NCBI GenBank assembly: GCA_902783405.1
Contig: CACZQZ010000025.1
Coordinates: forward strand, 1 to 7,771
Reading direction: 5' to 3'
Source of the DNA: an uncultured Erysipelotrichaceae bacterium
Lineage (GTDB): Bacteria; Bacillota_I; Bacilli_A; RF39; UBA660
DNA length: 7,771 bases
This document shows, piece after piece, positions 6,001-7,771 of this stretch (its first letter is position 1; each line of letters starts with the position of its first letter). The translations under genes and the position numbers were made by a program. Under the pieces are notes generated by a model. That model was not told the DNA's origin. It saw nothing but the letters and a program-made list of their open reading frames with translations, and ran no database searches.

Positions 6001-6807
6001 TTAACTTAATTTAGATATACTATCAAAATAATATTTCCCGTTGTCTTGTTTTAGGATAACCTGATATGTTGGTAATTTACTGTAACATGATTCATTTGTG
6101 GATTCACCATATATACAGTCCGTATCATAATTTTTTTCTATTAGTTTTTTTTCTGTTTTATCTTCATATAAATTATAAGATATGATTTCTTCTTCTTCAA
6201 AATTTTCTATAAATTCAGATTTAGTTTCAATGAAACCAACTTTAAGTTTTACGATAATATCATTTTTTTCTTTATAATAATCTGAAATAAATGAAATATA
6301 TCTTTTCTCAGTGTTACTGAAAAGTCCACAATATTCTGGATCATTGGAACTAATGATATAGTTATTTTCATTTTTTTCTATTTTTTTTCCGCAGCCATAT
6401 TCTCCTTCTTTGATATGAAATCCTTGATTTGGACCAAATTTTTCATACATAACTTTTTCTAATTTTTCTTTTGAAATTGTAGTAGAAAATAAGGGGAAAG
6501 TAGTAGAATCTGTTTCGGTATAGAAATCATCATCTTGAGAAATATAGGCATTGATAAGTAAAGATGTAAAGATGTTGTCAGGTAAATCATTTAAATTATA
6601 GTCTTTTTCATATAGAACACCCATAAAATTTTCATTATCTATTGTATTTTGCAATAAGGTAATGTCCCAATAATTTCTATTTTCTACGACTATTTTATAT
6701 AATGAATTTTTATTATTATATATCCATAAGATAGTAGCAGTTATTACGGATATTATAGTAATTATGATAATTGTATTTCTAATTATTATTTTCCATAAAT
6801 TTCCCAT
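6001..6807 (-). CDS. Single-pass membrane protein with an external cysteine-containing domain, function unknown
   Basis: I do not recognise this 268-residue protein. A short N-terminus (MGNLWKIIIRN) is followed by one uncleaved membrane helix (about 7-29), and the rest should lie outside the cell. The outer part is acidic, with an EEEE run near 204-207, and has four cysteines (139, 160, 231, 241), the last two in DCIYGESTNESCYSK. It ends with LPTYQVILKQDNGKYYFDSI, a beta-rich pattern. Four external Cys suggest two disulfides or a metal site. The start ATG 6807 has AGGA six bases upstream. The gene lies 12 bases after the L,D-transpeptidase and 23 bases before the lipoprotein, with no terminator on either side, so it belongs to the same operon. 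It could be a partner or regulator of the wall enzyme; that is guesswork from position. Confidence 0.82.
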   Translation of the reverse strand: MGNLWKIIIRNTIIIITIISVITATILWIYNNKNSLYKIVVENRNYWDITLLQNTIDNENFMGVLYEKDYNLNDLPDNIFTSLLINAYISQDDDFYTETDSTTFPLFSTTISKEKLEKVMYEKFGPNQGFHIKEGEYGCGKKIEKNENNYIISSNDPEYCGLFSNTEKRYISFISDYYKEKNDIIVKLKVGFIETKSEFIENFEEEEIISYNLYEDKTEKKLIEKNYDTDCIYGESTNESCYSKLPTYQVILKQDNGKYYFDSISKLS

Positions 6808-6819
6808 AAATAATCCTTT

Positions 6820-7771
6820 CTATATAGTAACAATTTGGCTACCACCAATTTTTTTGATATTACTAGTGAACCATTTCAAATCTTTCTTTTTAAGAGCTGT
6901 ACATCCATGAGTTTTAGGTTTTCGCGTTCCACCATAAGCATGATATCCACTAGAACCGTTATTTTTAGGAATGTATCCATCAGGATATGAGCCCCCAGCA
7001 TATGATTTTGCAATATAGGTACCCATAACATACATTTTAGGATATATTCCTGTACCACTGTTTCCTTTAGAATTAAAGCCAATACTATATCCAAGTGCAT
7101 CTCCAGAGCTTATTGGATATACCCTATCAAGTTTCCAATTTCCTTTTGAACCTGTAAAAACATATTCATATTGTGCTCCTTGATTACTCCAAAACAAATA
7201 GTTGGTTTTGCTTTTGAAACCATGCGAATTTACAAATTCTTCAGCAGTTGCTTGGTCGACTTTTTTATTATCTATTTGGTAACCATAATGTTTCACATTG
7301 GATACGTCCACCTCGTAATAGTTTCCATCTACATTTAAGATGTCTCCTCCAATATAATTTCTGTGTAATTTTCCACTTTCTGCAAGGCCATTATAAACCC
7401 CTTTAGTTCCTTTTTTAAGATTTACTTTTTGCCCCGTTTTTAGATTAGTAGCAGTTATTCCTTTTGTTGTTTTTACTTTTGTATATAAAGAATGAATTAC
7501 TGTAACTTTGACTTTTAAACTTTGTTTTTTATCTTTGTTATATGTGACTTTAATACTAGTAGTTCCTCCAAATTTTGCTTTAATTGTACCATCTGCTGAT
7601 ACGGATGCAATTCCTGGACTATCACTTTCGAAAGTAAAGTCACTAGCGGGCATAGGAGTACCTTGATTATCTGTAATTTGAATAGTATAACTATTTAAAT
7701 TAGTATATTTTTTGATATGTGCTAAAACGACAAATGTTTTTGCTATGCTGAAATCATCTGCATGTCCAGGA
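6820..7771 (-). CDS. L,D-transpeptidase (YkuD) with bacterial Ig-like and SH3-like domains, 5' end outside window
   Basis: YkuD-type L,D-transpeptidases join meso-diaminopimelate residues of peptidoglycan stems (3-3 links) or attach proteins to the wall, through an active-site Cys. The frame is open past ATG 7653 to the window edge, so that ATG is probably internal, and 316 residues are visible. About 25-95 form a Big2-like domain (FTFESDSPGIASVSADGTIK, then FGGTTSIKV), 100-165 look like an SH3-type repeat (NYIGGDILNVDGNYYEVDV), and 178-316 are the YkuD domain, with YEYVFTGSKGNWKLDRVYP, His277 in YHAYGG and the catalytic motif THGCTAL (Cys290). The more usual motif is SHGC[IV]R; here Ala follows in place of Arg. 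Repeated surface domains before the enzyme suggest a large wall-bound protein whose signal peptide lies outside the window. It is the first visible gene of the minus-strand operon. The stop is TAG at 6820-6822. Confidence 0.9.
   Translation of the reverse strand, partial: PGHADDFSIAKTFVVLAHIKKYTNLNSYTIQITDNQGTPMPASDFTFESDSPGIASVSADGTIKAKFGGTTSIKVTYNKDKKQSLKVKVTVIHSLYTKVKTTKGITATNLKTGQKVNLKKGTKGVYNGLAESGKLHRNYIGGDILNVDGNYYEVDVSNVKHYGYQIDNKKVDQATAEEFVNSHGFKSKTNYLFWSNQGAQYEYVFTGSKGNWKLDRVYPISSGDALGYSIGFNSKGNSGTGIYPKMYVMGTYIAKSYAGGSYPDGYIPKNNGSSGYHAYGGTRKPKTHGCTALKKKDLKWFTSNIKKIGGSQIVTI

Noticed and set aside
6876..7100. Second open frame on the - strand within the L,D-transpeptidase domain
   Set aside because: It overlaps the region encoding the HGC active site in another frame and resembles no protein.
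1..7771. Mycoplasma-type genetic code with TGA read as Trp
   Set aside because: All genes reach family length with TGA as stop and the Trp codons inspected are TGG, which is not expected in AT-rich code-4 genomes.

Overview
The window is strongly AT-rich and uses the standard bacterial code: the Trp codons I looked at are TGG, and no real gene ends in TGA. AGGAGG-type ribosome binding sites, an rnr-smpB pair and Bacillota-style exported proteins point to a low-GC Gram-positive bacterium. A short AlaS and several unfamiliar surface proteins suggest an uncultured, possibly reduced-genome lineage of Bacilli, such as gut RF39-like groups. That placement is inference. An L,D-transpeptidase argues for a peptidoglycan wall and against a wall-less mollicute.

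The left part (1-3377) lies on the + strand and is core RNA and translation biology. It holds the 3' end of alaS, then rnr (RNase R) 19 bases later, a hairpin terminator, and smpB behind its own extended -10 promoter. RNase R and SmpB are partners in trans-translation: SmpB loads tmRNA on stalled ribosomes and RNase R degrades the defective mRNA. A 113-residue helix-turn-helix protein follows, behind a second promoter of the same architecture. It looks like the N-terminal DNA-binding part of a transposase without its catalytic domain. A bidirectional terminator separates it from the convergent minus-strand genes.

The right part (3387-7771) is all on the - strand and all envelope-directed. In transcription order it holds an L,D-transpeptidase with a Big2-like domain (5' end outside the window), a single-pass membrane protein of unknown function with four external cysteines, a lipoprotein with an additional C-terminal membrane helix, and a protein joining a two-helix VirB2/TrbC-like membrane domain to an extracellular SGNH hydrolase. 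Gaps of 12, 23 and 11 bases and a Shine-Dalgarno that overlaps a stop codon indicate one operon, closed by a strong hairpin at 4283-4313. A membrane-anchored YkuE-like metallophosphoesterase follows as a separate unit.

The most interesting part is the four-gene envelope operon. It combines a wall cross-linking enzyme, two poorly characterised anchored proteins and a pilin-like-membrane/SGNH fusion. A joint role in wall or surface-polymer remodelling is a hypothesis. No stretch longer than about 105 bases lacks a gene, and I saw no tRNA, rRNA, tmRNA, CRISPR array or complete insertion sequence.
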